From G020353115 sp964481765 (lineage in GTDB: Bacteria > Bacteroidota > Bacteroidia > Bacteroidales > VadinHA17), in the NCBI GenBank assembly GCA_964481765.1, contig CAYZVJ010000042.1, positions 1 to 24,601 on the forward strand: a DNA stretch of 24,601 nucleotides, given 5' to 3'. Positions 17,101-24,601 of the stretch are shown piece by piece. Under the pieces are notes generated by a model. It had not been told where the DNA came from and searched no databases. It was given only the letters and a program-made list of their open reading frames with translations. The position numbers and the translations under genes are program-made. How positions within the stretch are numbered: position 1 is the first letter of the stretch; every line of letters begins with the position of its first letter.

Positions 17101-18414
17101 TGCACGGTTGAGCAATACCGGGTGGCCTTTCAGCACGTTTTCAAGGATATCCCACACTACCGGGTCCTTGCGGTCAACGATCTTTTTTGCTGATTTAACG
17201 GTTTTTACAATTCCGCGTTCGATGAGTTTCCGGATGATAAACGGTTTATACAATTCCGCAGCCATATCTTTGGGCAATCCACATTCATGCAGCTGCAGTT
17301 CCGGTCCGACCACGATTACCGAGCGTGCGGAATAATCAACACGTTTACCCAGCAGGTTCTGGCGGAATCTTCCCTGTTTTCCTTTCAGGCTATCGCTCAA
17401 TGATTTCAACGGCCTGTTTGCATCCGTTTTCACTGCATTGGCTTTTCTGGAATTGTCAAAAAGGGAATCAACGGCTTCCTGAAGCATCCGTTTTTCATTT
17501 CTCAGGATCACTTCGGGTGCTTTGATTTCAATCAATCGTTTCAGCCGATTATTCCGGATAATAACACGCCTGTACAGGTCATTCAGGTCGGATGTGGCAA
17601 ACCGGCCACCATCAAGGGGAACCAATGGTCGCAATTCCGGCGGTATAACCGGAACAACTTTGACGATCATCCATTCCGGGCGGTTTACTTTCTTTGATAC
17701 ACGGAAGGCTTCAACCACCTGTAATCGTTTCAATGCCTCATTTTTCCTCTGCTGCGAGGTCTCATTATTGGCTTTATGCCTGAGCGTATACGAGAGGTCA
17801 TCCAGATCCAACCGGGAGAGCAAATGATGGAGGGCTTCGGCACCCATATCTGCGATAAACTTGTCCGGATCGGAATCCTCCAGGTATTGATTCTCTTTGG
17901 GCAGGGATTCAATAATTTCAAGGTACTCCTCTTCGGTCAGAAAATCGAGGTACTTAATTCCATCCGCTTCCTTTATACCGGGATTGATGACCACATATCG
18001 CTCGTAATAGATAATGGAATCCAGTTTTTTAGTAGGCAATCCTAACAGGTACCCGATTTTATTGGGCAGCGATTTGAAATACCAGATATGAGCAACGGGA
18101 ACAACCAGGGAAATGTGTCCCATTCTCTCTCTCCGCACTTTCTTTTCTGTAACCTCCACGCCACATCGGTCACATACGATTCCCTTGTACCGGATCCGTT
18201 TGTATTTCCCGCAATGGCATTCATAATCCTTTACGGGGCCAAAGATCCTTTCACAAAACAGGCCATCCCGTTCGGGTTTGTAGGTCCGGTAGTTGATGGT
18301 TTCAGGTTTAAGCACCTCACCGCTGGAACGTTCAAGAATCTCTTCCGGGGATGCCAGACCAATTGAGATTTTTGTAAAACTGCTCTTTACTTTTTGATCT
18401 CTTCTGAAAGACAT
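14110..18414 (-). CDS. rpoC: DNA-directed RNA polymerase subunit beta'
   Basis: Largest catalytic subunit of RNA polymerase, 1434 residues, full length for this phylum. The N-terminal zinc ribbon has Cys66, Cys68, Cys81 and Cys84 (CHCGKY and CDRCGVEV). The active-site Mg loop NADFDGDQ carries Asp472, Asp474 and Asp476. The second zinc site is also complete (EEDCGTLRG, then CESTRGVCAKCYG), followed by the AAQSIGEPGTQLTLRTFH segment next to the bridge and trigger elements. It starts at an ATG 73 nt downstream of the rpoB stop. The gap shows only weak potential pairing and no T-run. No truncation or insertion stands out. Confidence 0.98.
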   Translation of the reverse strand: MSFRRDQKVKSSFTKISIGLASPEEILERSSGEVLKPETINYRTYKPERDGLFCERIFGPVKDYECHCGKYKRIRYKGIVCDRCGVEVTEKKVRRERMGHISLVVPVAHIWYFKSLPNKIGYLLGLPTKKLDSIIYYERYVVINPGIKEADGIKYLDFLTEEEYLEIIESLPKENQYLEDSDPDKFIADMGAEALHHLLSRLDLDDLSYTLRHKANNETSQQRKNEALKRLQVVEAFRVSKKVNRPEWMIVKVVPVIPPELRPLVPLDGGRFATSDLNDLYRRVIIRNNRLKRLIEIKAPEVILRNEKRMLQEAVDSLFDNSRKANAVKTDANRPLKSLSDSLKGKQGRFRQNLLGKRVDYSARSVIVVGPELQLHECGLPKDMAAELYKPFIIRKLIERGIVKTVKSAKKIVDRKDPVVWDILENVLKGHPVLLNRAPTLHRLGIQAFQPKLIEGKAIQLHPLVCTAFNADFDGDQMAVHLPLGNAAILEAQILMLASHNILNPANGAPITVPSQDMVLGLYYITKAKRSTEDEKVRGESLTFYSPEEVNIAYNEGKVDLHAIIKVKVTDYENGEPVKKLIETTVGRVIFNQFVPEKVGFINDLLTKKSLRDIIGDVLKKTGTAATARFLDDIKNLGYTTAFKGGLSFNLDDVIVPNEKIAFVDEGYEHVEDVVNNYNMGFITNNERYNQIIDIWTHTNAKLTQSLMKQLSSDKQGFNPVYMMLDSGARGSKEQIRQLSGMRGLMAKPQKSGSTGSEIIENPILSNFKEGLSVLEYFISTHGARKGLADTALKTADAGYLTRRLVDVSQDVIITEEDCGTLRGLLATAIKNNEEVVESLYERILGRTTVHDIYHPLSGELIVSAGEELTESISRIIDESPLEQVEIRSVLTCESTRGVCAKCYGRSLATGRMVQKGEAVGVIAAQSIGEPGTQLTLRTFHVGGTASNITTDSSVVAKYDGRIEIEELRSVERQDEEGRKMNIVIGRLAEMRIIDKNTNIQLATHNVPYGSKLYVKDGDIVKKSNLICEWDPYNAVIISESSGTITFEHVEDGITFREESDEQTGFREKVIIETRDKTKNPIVKILGKKKEVLKSYNLPVGAHIAVNEGDKVNMGDILVKIPRAVGKSGDITGGLPRVTELFEARNPSNPAVVSEIDGEVNFGKIKRGNREIIIKSRTEEVKKYLVPLSKQILVQENDYVRAGTPLSDGAITPADILAIKGPTEVQEYIVNEVQEVYRLQGVKINDKHFEIIVRQMMRKVEIIDPGDTNFLEKQVADKWEFMDENDWIYDKKVVVDSGDSVTIKSGQIITARKLRDENSILKRKDLKLVEARDAVPATSSQILQGITKAALQTKSFISAASFQETTKVLNEAAIFGKVDELEGLKENVIVGHLIPAGTGAREYNKLVVGSMEEYESLIGARETEIKVIEEEQNE

Positions 18415-18487
18415 ATGCTATATTATTAAGATTTCAATGACTACACTGATGGACCATTTCATACTGATCCAAACACAGCTGACTATG

Positions 18488-21400
18488 CTAATCAAGATTC
18501 ATACTGAGGCCCAGTCCACGCAATTCATGCAACAGGACATTCAGGGACTCAGGAATCCCGGGAACGGGCATGGGTTCTCCCTTAACTATTGATTCATAAG
18601 CTTTTGCCCTTCCAATGACATCATCCGATTTTACCGTCAGGATCTCCTGCAGGATATGAGATGCTCCGAATGCTTCAATGGCCCATACTTCCATTTCCCC
18701 AAAACGCTGTCCGCCAAACTGGGCTTTTCCTCCCAGGGGTTGTTGTGTAATGAGTGAATAGGGTCCGATTGACCTGGCATGCATCTTATCATCGACCATA
18801 TGACCCAGTTTCAGCATATAGATCACACCAACGGTTGCCGGTTGGTCAAATCGCTCGCCTGTACCCCCATCATATAAATAGGTTTTTCCATAGGGTGGCA
18901 ATCCTGCTTTTTCCGTATATTCCGTAATCTGATCAAGAGAAGCACCGTCGAAAATGGGTGTTGAAAAGTGGAGTCCGAGCTTTTTACCAGCCCAGCCCAG
19001 TACCGTTTCATATATCTGGCCAAGGTTCATTCTGGAAGGAACCCCCAATGGATTAAGTACGATATCCACCGGTGTGCCATCAGCCAGGAACGGCATATCT
19101 TCCTGACGTACAATTTTTGCAACAATCCCTTTGTTCCCATGCCGACCGGCCATTTTATCACCGACCTTTATCTTTCTCTTTTTGGCAATGTATACCTTTG
19201 CCAGCCGGATAATCCCGGCAGGCAGCTCATCGCCAATGGAGATATTGTATTTCTTCCTTTTGTATTCCCCATCGATCTCCTTGTATTTGATCAGGTAGTT
19301 GTGAAGCAATAACTTAATTGTTTCGTTTTTCTTCTTATCGGTCGTCCATTTTGACGGATTTACATTTAAATAATCGATCCCCTGGAGCTGCTTGAGCGTA
19401 AATTTGGTACCCTTGGGAATCACATCGGCATTCAAGAAATCCTTAACTCCCTGCGAGGTTTTTCCATTCACCAGGATAAAGAGTTTATCGACAAGCTTAT
19501 TGTTCAACTCCTCCACGTTTTTCCTGAAATCGTTTTCTATTTTGTCCAGGATGGGTTTCTCAACCGATTTCGACTTTCTGTCTTTTATGGAACGTGAAAA
19601 CAGTTTCTTATTAATCACAACACCTTCCAGGGAGGGGCCGGCTTTTAAGGAAGCATCTTTCACATCTCCAGCTTTATCACCAAAAATAGCACGCAGCAAC
19701 TTCTCTTCCGGTGAAGGGTCCGATTCACCTTTCGGTGTGATCTTACCAATGAGGATATCTCCCGGAACAACATGAGCACCAATCCGGATCAGTCCGTTCT
19801 CATCGAGGTTCCTGGTTGCTTCCTCACTTACATTGGGAATATCGGATGTCAGTTCCTCAAGTCCTCTTTTGGTATCGCGGACCTCAAGCAGGTATTCATC
19901 AATGTGAACAGAGGTAAAGATATCTTCCCTGACCACATTCTCAGAAATAACAATTGCATCCTCAAAGTTGTATCCTTTCCATGGCATAAATGCCACCATC
20001 AGGTTTCGTCCCAGTGAGAGTTCACCATTTTGTGTACCATACCCTTCGGTAAGAATTTCTCCTTTTTTAACCTTCTGGCCTTTGATTACAATGGGAACCA
20101 GGTTAATGCAGGTATTCTGGTTTGTCTTTTTATATTTTGGCAAATGGTAGGTTTTAACATCCTCATCAAAGCTGACAAATTTTTCTTCATCGGATCTCGT
20201 GTACCGGACAACTACTTGATTTGCATCGACGTATTCGATGATACCGTCTTCTTCCGCGGCAAACAGGATTCTTGAATCCTTCACCATTGTACTTTCCAGT
20301 CCGGTTCCAATAATGGGAGCTTCCGGTTTGACCAGTGGTACAGCCTGCCGCATCATATTTGATCCCATGAGAGCACGGTTTGCATCATCGTGTTCAAGGA
20401 AAGGGATCAGGGAAGCTGCAATGGATGCGATCTGGTTTGGAGCCACGTCCATCAGGTCAACCTTATTTGCATCGGCTAGTGGAAAGTCACCTTCATATCG
20501 TGCTTTCACCTTGGGATTGATAAAGCTACCTATGTCATCCAGCGGGGCATTTGCCTGAGCAATGACCTTTTCTTCTTCCTCTTCTGCGCTTAGAAACACC
20601 ACACCCTCGGTTTTTCCCATATTAACCTTGCCCTCTTCGACTTTTCGGTATGGAGTTTCGATAAATCCCAGGTCATTGATCTTGGCATACACACAGAGTG
20701 AGGATATCAGTCCGATATTCGGACCTTCCGGAGTTTCAATGGGACACAACCGTCCATAGTGGGTGTAATGAACGTCTCTCACTTCAAAACCAGCTCTCTC
20801 TCTGGAGAGTCCTCCGGGTCCCAGAGCCGACATCCTTCGTTTGTGGGTCATCTCAGCCAGCGGGTTTGTCTGGTCCATAAACTGCGATAACTGGTTTGTT
20901 CCGAAGAAGGAATTGATCACGGATGAGAGGGTCTTGGAGTTGATCAGGTCAACGGGTGTGAATACCTCATTATCACGCACATTCATGCGTTCCCTGATGG
21001 TCCTTGCCATCCTGGCAAGTCCCACACCGAATTGATTGTAGAGCTGTTCACCAACGGTACGCACCCGGCGATTACTCAGGTGGTCTATATCATCAACATC
21101 CGTTTTTGAATTGATCAGCTCGATCAGGTACTTGATAATTTCTATGATATCCTCTTTTGTCAGGACTTTCACATCCATGGTGGTTTCGAGTCCCAGTTTC
21201 TTATTGATCCTGTACCGGCCCACTTCGCCAAGATCATATCGTTTATCGGAAAAGAAGAGTTTTTCAATAACATCCCGGGCGGTGGCATCGTCGGGTGGTT
21301 CGGAGTTTCTGAGCTGCCTGTAAATGTGTAGAACGGCTTCTTTTTCCGAGTTACAGGGATCTTTTTGAAGTGTATTCAGAATGATGGCATAATCAGCCAG

Positions 21401-22300
21401 GCTCTGGTCTTCATTATGCAACAGGATGGTTTTGGCTCCCGAATCAAGGATCTGATCAACATGCTCTGGTTCAATCACTGTCTCACGATCAATGATCACC
21501 TCATTTCTTTCAATAGAGACCACCTCTCCGGTATCTTCATCAACAAAGTCCTCGATCCAGGTTTTCAGAACCCTTGCAGCCAGTTTTCTACCCACGATTT
21601 TTTTCAATCCTGCTTTCGTAACCTTAAACTCATCGGCAAGGTTAAATATTTCAAGGATCTCCTTATCGCTTTCATACCCGATGGCACGTAAGAGGGTTGT
21701 TACCGGTAACTTTTTCTTACGGTCGATATAGGCATACATCACGTTGTTAATATCCGTAGCAAACTCAATCCATGATCCTTTGAACGGGATAATGCGTGCT
21801 GAATACAATTTCGTTCCATTGGCATGGAGGCTTTGTCCGAAGAAGACACCCGGCGACCTGTGCAATTGGGATACGACTACCCGTTCGGCACCATTGATCA
21901 CAAATGTTCCTCTCTCCGTCATGTAGGGAATAGTACCCAGGTATACATCCTGAACAACCGTGTCAAAATCTTCATGATCCGGATCCGTACAGTAGAGTTT
22001 CAGTTTTGCTTTCAGGGGTACGCTGTAGGTTAAACCCCGTTCGATGCATTCGTCGATGGTATATCGTGGAGGATCAATCGAATAATCCAGGAACTCGAGG
22101 ATAAAATTATTCCGTGTATCGGAGATGGGAAAATTCTCATTGAACACCCGGTAAAGATTTTCCTTTTTTCGGTTATCCGCTGTGGTTTCCATCTGGAAGA
22201 ATTCCCGGAAAGATTTAAGTTGAACCTCCAGGAAATCAGGATATTCTAATTGATTTACGGTTGATGAAAAGCTTATTCTCTGAATAGTTTTTGAGGACAT
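18488..22300 (-). CDS. rpoB: DNA-directed RNA polymerase subunit beta
   Basis: Second-largest subunit of RNA polymerase, 1270 residues and apparently complete. The rifampicin-binding region reads NQLSQFMDQTNPLAEMTHKR with Asp476, His486 and Ser491 at the places equivalent to E. coli Asp516, His526 and Ser531, all in the wild-type state. The ALGPGGLSRERAGFEVRDVH stretch, GDKMAGRHGNKGIV and the C-terminal GEMEVWAIEAFGASHILQE are the usual universal blocks. The gene starts 99 nt after rplL, with a hairpin and T-run in between that could reduce polymerase expression relative to the ribosomal proteins. Confidence 0.98.
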   Translation of the reverse strand: MSSKTIQRISFSSTVNQLEYPDFLEVQLKSFREFFQMETTADNRKKENLYRVFNENFPISDTRNNFILEFLDYSIDPPRYTIDECIERGLTYSVPLKAKLKLYCTDPDHEDFDTVVQDVYLGTIPYMTERGTFVINGAERVVVSQLHRSPGVFFGQSLHANGTKLYSARIIPFKGSWIEFATDINNVMYAYIDRKKKLPVTTLLRAIGYESDKEILEIFNLADEFKVTKAGLKKIVGRKLAARVLKTWIEDFVDEDTGEVVSIERNEVIIDRETVIEPEHVDQILDSGAKTILLHNEDQSLADYAIILNTLQKDPCNSEKEAVLHIYRQLRNSEPPDDATARDVIEKLFFSDKRYDLGEVGRYRINKKLGLETTMDVKVLTKEDIIEIIKYLIELINSKTDVDDIDHLSNRRVRTVGEQLYNQFGVGLARMARTIRERMNVRDNEVFTPVDLINSKTLSSVINSFFGTNQLSQFMDQTNPLAEMTHKRRMSALGPGGLSRERAGFEVRDVHYTHYGRLCPIETPEGPNIGLISSLCVYAKINDLGFIETPYRKVEEGKVNMGKTEGVVFLSAEEEEEKVIAQANAPLDDIGSFINPKVKARYEGDFPLADANKVDLMDVAPNQIASIAASLIPFLEHDDANRALMGSNMMRQAVPLVKPEAPIIGTGLESTMVKDSRILFAAEEDGIIEYVDANQVVVRYTRSDEEKFVSFDEDVKTYHLPKYKKTNQNTCINLVPIVIKGQKVKKGEILTEGYGTQNGELSLGRNLMVAFMPWKGYNFEDAIVISENVVREDIFTSVHIDEYLLEVRDTKRGLEELTSDIPNVSEEATRNLDENGLIRIGAHVVPGDILIGKITPKGESDPSPEEKLLRAIFGDKAGDVKDASLKAGPSLEGVVINKKLFSRSIKDRKSKSVEKPILDKIENDFRKNVEELNNKLVDKLFILVNGKTSQGVKDFLNADVIPKGTKFTLKQLQGIDYLNVNPSKWTTDKKKNETIKLLLHNYLIKYKEIDGEYKRKKYNISIGDELPAGIIRLAKVYIAKKRKIKVGDKMAGRHGNKGIVAKIVRQEDMPFLADGTPVDIVLNPLGVPSRMNLGQIYETVLGWAGKKLGLHFSTPIFDGASLDQITEYTEKAGLPPYGKTYLYDGGTGERFDQPATVGVIYMLKLGHMVDDKMHARSIGPYSLITQQPLGGKAQFGGQRFGEMEVWAIEAFGASHILQEILTVKSDDVIGRAKAYESIVKGEPMPVPGIPESLNVLLHELRGLGLSMNLD

Positions 22301-22336
22301 ATCTGTGGAATTAAGTGAACCCTTATCTATAACGAC

Positions 22337-22374
22337 AAAAAGGCTTAGAATCCCGTTAAGGAGATCCTAAACCT
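22337..22374 (-). terminator. Hairpin plus T-run between rplL and rpoB: probable attenuator
   Basis: On the minus strand, AGGTTTAGGATC (22374-22363) pairs along its whole length with GATTCTAAGCCT (22352-22341): 10 Watson-Crick pairs and 2 G-U pairs, no bulge, 10-nt loop. TTTT follows directly after the final T of the stem. It starts 25 nt after the rplL stop and ends 36 nt before the rpoB ATG. This has the form of an intrinsic terminator inside an operon, where partial readthrough would be needed to express rpoBC. E. coli has a partial terminator in the same gap, which supports the idea by analogy. Confidence 0.65.
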
Positions 22375-22399
22375 GGAGTACCTGTATGTAAGGCAATAA

Positions 22400-22780
22400 T
22401 TATTTAAGTTCAACTTCGGCTCCTGCTTCTTCTAATTGATTTTTAATTGATTCGGCTTCTTCTTTGGATACACCTTCCCGGATGGGGCCAGGTGCAGAAT
22501 CAACCACAGCTTTAGCTTCTTTCAATCCAAGGCCGGTAAGTTCTTTTACCAACTTAACAATTTGGAGTTTGGCACCACCGGGAGCTTTCAGGATAACATC
22601 GAACGCTGATTTCTCGGCTTCGGCACCTGCTTCACCGGCACCTGCTGCAGGTCCTGCAACAGCTACTGCAGCCGCAGCCGGTTCAATTCCATATTCATCC
22701 TTCAGGATATCGGATAGTTCATTAACCTCCTTTACCGTTAAGTTAACCAATTCTTCTGCCAACTTTTTTAAATCTGCCAT
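22400..22780 (-). CDS. rplL: 50S ribosomal protein L7/L12
   Basis: Stalk protein that recruits translation factors to the ribosome. The 126 residues divide into an N-terminal dimerisation helix region (1-32), an Ala/Gly-rich hinge (about 35-56, AAAAVAVAGPAAGAGEAGAE) and the globular C-terminal domain with KSAFDVILK, KELTGLGLKEAKAVVD and GVSKEEAE. It lies 34 nt after rplJ, the standard order, so L10 and L12 are made together for the stalk complex. Confidence 0.98.
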   Translation of the reverse strand: MADLKKLAEELVNLTVKEVNELSDILKDEYGIEPAAAAVAVAGPAAGAGEAGAEAEKSAFDVILKAPGGAKLQIVKLVKELTGLGLKEAKAVVDSAPGPIREGVSKEEAESIKNQLEEAGAEVELK

Positions 22781-22814
22781 TTTCTTCTATTTTACAATGA
22801 TTATTACTTTTTTT

Positions 22815-23336
22815 TTATTCTTTTTTATCAGAGAGTGTTCTTAGAACACCCGTTAACACGTTACTGCCCGACTGCAATGCAGAAAGGACATTTCTCATTG
22901 GAGATTGCAGTAAGAGGATCAGATCACCGAGCAATTCCTCTTTGGATTTTATCTCAGTGAGTGCATCCAGGTATTGATCTCCAACGTAAATTGACTCTTC
23001 GACATACGCTGCTTTCAGAACAGGTTTATTATGCTCTTTCCTGAACTCTTTGATCAGTTTTGCCGGGATATTACCTGTATCGGAAAACATGATCGATGTA
23101 GAGTCCTTACAGACAGCATACAGATCTCCAAAATCACCTTCCGAATTTTCGAGAGCCCTTTTCAACAGGGTATTTTTCACCACGATCAGTCTAATATCTT
23201 TCTCAAAACATTTCCTGCGCAGTGAACTTGTATCGGAGGCATTCAATTCGGAGATATCGGCCAGATAAAAATGATTTGACTCATTTATCTGTTTTTTCAG
23301 GTTTTCAATAATGGTATTTTTATCTTCCCTTTTCAT
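22815..23336 (-). CDS. rplJ: 50S ribosomal protein L10
   Basis: Stalk-base protein that binds 23S rRNA and carries the L12 dimers. The 173 residues are typical. The N-terminal RNA-binding domain includes HFYLADISELNASD and a basic RLIVVKNTLLKRALE segment; the C-terminal helix that binds L12 is residues about 135-173. Only 19 nt separate it from rplA, too short for the long L10-type autoregulatory leader seen in some other phyla, so any such control would need to lie within the rplA end. Confidence 0.97.
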   Translation of the reverse strand: MKREDKNTIIENLKKQINESNHFYLADISELNASDTSSLRRKCFEKDIRLIVVKNTLLKRALENSEGDFGDLYAVCKDSTSIMFSDTGNIPAKLIKEFRKEHNKPVLKAAYVEESIYVGDQYLDALTEIKSKEELLGDLILLLQSPMRNVLSALQSGSNVLTGVLRTLSDKKE

Positions 23337-23355
23337 AGCTTACATAGTAAAACAT

Positions 23356-24051
23356 TTAGTCATCGAAGGCTTTTGTATCCACCTTCACGCCCGGGCTCAT
23401 TGTACTTGAAAGATAAAGGCTCCTGATGTAAGTACCTTTTGCCGCAGCCGGTTTCAGCTTCACGATGGTATTGATAAGCTCACGTGCATTATCCGCAAGC
23501 TTACCGGATTCGAAGGACACCATACCGATTCGCGAATGAATGATTCCGTATTTATCCACTTTAAAATCAATCTTTCCCTGTTTCACTTCTTCCACAGCTT
23601 TACCGATATCCATTGTCACCGTTCCACTCTTGGGATTAGGCATCAGTCCTCTTGGTCCCAACACTTTACCCAGTTGTCCTACTTTTCCCATTACCGGAGG
23701 CATGGTGATGATAACGTCCACGTCGGTCCATCCCTTTTTGATCTTTTCGATATAATCATCGAGTCCGACATGATCTGCCCCGGCTTTTTTTGCTTCATCC
23801 TCTTTATCGGGTGTACATAAAACCAGCACCCGGGTCTCTTTCCCGGTTCCATGGGGCAGGGTAACTGTACCGCGTACCATTTGATTCGATTTCCTCGGAT
23901 CGATTCCAAGTCTGACATCAATATCCACTGAGGCATCAAACCGTGTGGCAGTAATCTCTTTCACCAAAGCGGCTGCTTCAGTTAATTTATAAAGCTTCCC
24001 TTCTTCGATTTTTTCAAGAGCTGCCTTTTTGTTTTTTGTACGTTTAATCAT
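23356..24051 (-). CDS. rplA: 50S ribosomal protein L1
   Basis: L1-stalk protein that binds 23S rRNA and helps deacylated tRNA leave the ribosome. The 231 residues match the family. The signature is seen in MPPVMGKVGQLGKVLGPRGL with PNPKSGTVT after it, and the N-terminal domain in DVDIRLGIDPRKSNQMVRGT. It lies 21 nt downstream of rplK; the rplK-rplA pair is the usual autoregulated unit in other bacteria. Confidence 0.98.
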   Translation of the reverse strand: MIKRTKNKKAALEKIEEGKLYKLTEAAALVKEITATRFDASVDIDVRLGIDPRKSNQMVRGTVTLPHGTGKETRVLVLCTPDKEDEAKKAGADHVGLDDYIEKIKKGWTDVDVIITMPPVMGKVGQLGKVLGPRGLMPNPKSGTVTMDIGKAVEEVKQGKIDFKVDKYGIIHSRIGMVSFESGKLADNARELINTIVKLKPAAAKGTYIRSLYLSSTMSPGVKVDTKAFDD

Positions 24052-24072
24052 TTTCTTACCTGTCCATTGTTA

Positions 24073-24513
24073 TTACTGTTCGGGAAATTTCCCTTTCACG
24101 GTGATTCCCATACTCCTGGCAGTTCCGGCAACCATTTTCATTGCGGACTCTACTGTAAATGCATTCAGATCGATCATTTTGTCCTGTGCAATCGTCTTAA
24201 TCTGGTCCCATGATACAGACCCCACCTTATCACGGTTGGGTTCGGATGACCCGGATTTGATTTTTGCAACCTCCAGCAGCTGAACAGCCACAGGAGGGGT
24301 TTTGGTGACAAATTCAAATGATTTATCAGCATAGACCGTAATGACTACTGGAATCAGTTTTCCGGCTTTTTCCTGGGTTCTGGAATTGAACTGCTTACAA
24401 AATTCCATGATATTTACACCTTTCGCTCCCAGAGCAGGACCAACCGGAGGAGAGGGATTTGCAGCACCGCCACGAATCTGTAACTTGATTAATCCGGCAA
24501 CTTCTTTAGCCAT
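24073..24513 (-). CDS. rplK: 50S ribosomal protein L11
   Basis: Protein of the GTPase-associated centre that binds 23S rRNA together with L10 and L12. The 146 residues are standard. The N-terminal domain has the proline-rich switch PSPPVGPALGAKGVNIMEF and the C-terminal rRNA-binding domain includes TKTPPVAVQLLEVAKIKSGS and a final GTARSMGI. The gene begins 34 nt after the nusG stop and is the first complete gene of the operon within the window. Confidence 0.98.
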   Translation of the reverse strand: MAKEVAGLIKLQIRGGAANPSPPVGPALGAKGVNIMEFCKQFNSRTQEKAGKLIPVVITVYADKSFEFVTKTPPVAVQLLEVAKIKSGSSEPNRDKVGSVSWDQIKTIAQDKMIDLNAFTVESAMKMVAGTARSMGITVKGKFPEQ

Positions 24514-24547
24514 GATCTATACCTTTCGCTTGCTAATTAATAAAATG

Positions 24548-24601
24548 TTATTCTTTCTCAACCTGCATGAAACTGAGTTCGAGTGGTGTCTTACGGCCAA
24601 A
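24548..24601 (-). CDS. nusG: Transcription termination/antitermination protein NusG, C-terminal fragment
   Basis: Only the last 17 codons and the TAA are present; the rest lies beyond the right edge. The visible residues FGRKTPLELSFMQVEKE are the end of the KOW domain, which in NusG contacts Rho or ribosomal protein S10. The assignment rests on this short stretch plus its place directly upstream of rplK, where nusG is almost always found. Confidence 0.85.
   Translation of the reverse strand, partial: FGRKTPLELSFMQVEKE

Noticed and set aside
18415..18487. Attenuator between rpoB and rpoC
   Set aside because: Only a short imperfect pairing around GGATCA / GGTCC was seen, with no T-run.
23337..23355. 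L10-type ribosomal leader between rplA and rplJ
   Set aside because: Only 19 nt separate the genes, not enough for the structured leader.

Overview
The window comes from a member of the Bacteroidota, most likely an environmental Bacteroidales-type organism. The signs are an S46 dipeptidyl-peptidase of the kind found in this phylum, a DUF3467 gene placed directly after rpoC, weak Shine-Dalgarno signals with A/T-rich leaders, candidate promoters of the TTTG / TAnnTTTG type, and protein sequences that read as Bacteroidota throughout. No mobile element, tRNA, rRNA or CRISPR array was seen.

Layout. (1) 1-396 holds no credible gene. It carries a cluster of small inverted repeats followed by three different arrays of 7-bp repeats. 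(2) 397-5536, all minus strand, is a compact housekeeping and envelope cluster transcribed right to left: Rossmann/DUF2520 protein, KdsC-type phosphatase, UbiA-family prenyltransferase, Maf pyrophosphatase, then a secreted S46 peptidase. (3) 5627-5989 is a small putative lipoprotein. (4) 6032-11845, minus strand, is an electron-transfer module transcribed etfB, etfA, a membrane Fe-S oxidoreductase of the ETF:menaquinone oxidoreductase (EMO-like, DUF224) type, then a long acyl-CoA dehydrogenase. Together they would carry electrons from acyl-CoA oxidation through EtfAB into the menaquinone pool. (5) 11846-12157 is a divergent regulatory gap. (6) 12158-13768, plus strand, has a small acidic protein and an Nramp/SLC11-like membrane protein that lacks the usual metal-binding motif in its first helix. 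(7) 13786-24601, minus strand, is the conserved nusG-rplK-rplA-rplJ-rplL-rpoB-rpoC operon, cut at the right edge inside nusG and ending with a DUF3467 gene 3 nt after rpoC. A 12-bp stem followed by a T-run between rplL and rpoB looks like a transcription attenuator.

I did not find a clearly new multi-gene system. The points most worth a second look are the heptamer arrays at the left end, the complete acyl-CoA to menaquinone module, the atypical Nramp-like transporter with its acidic partner gene, and the rplL-rpoB hairpin.
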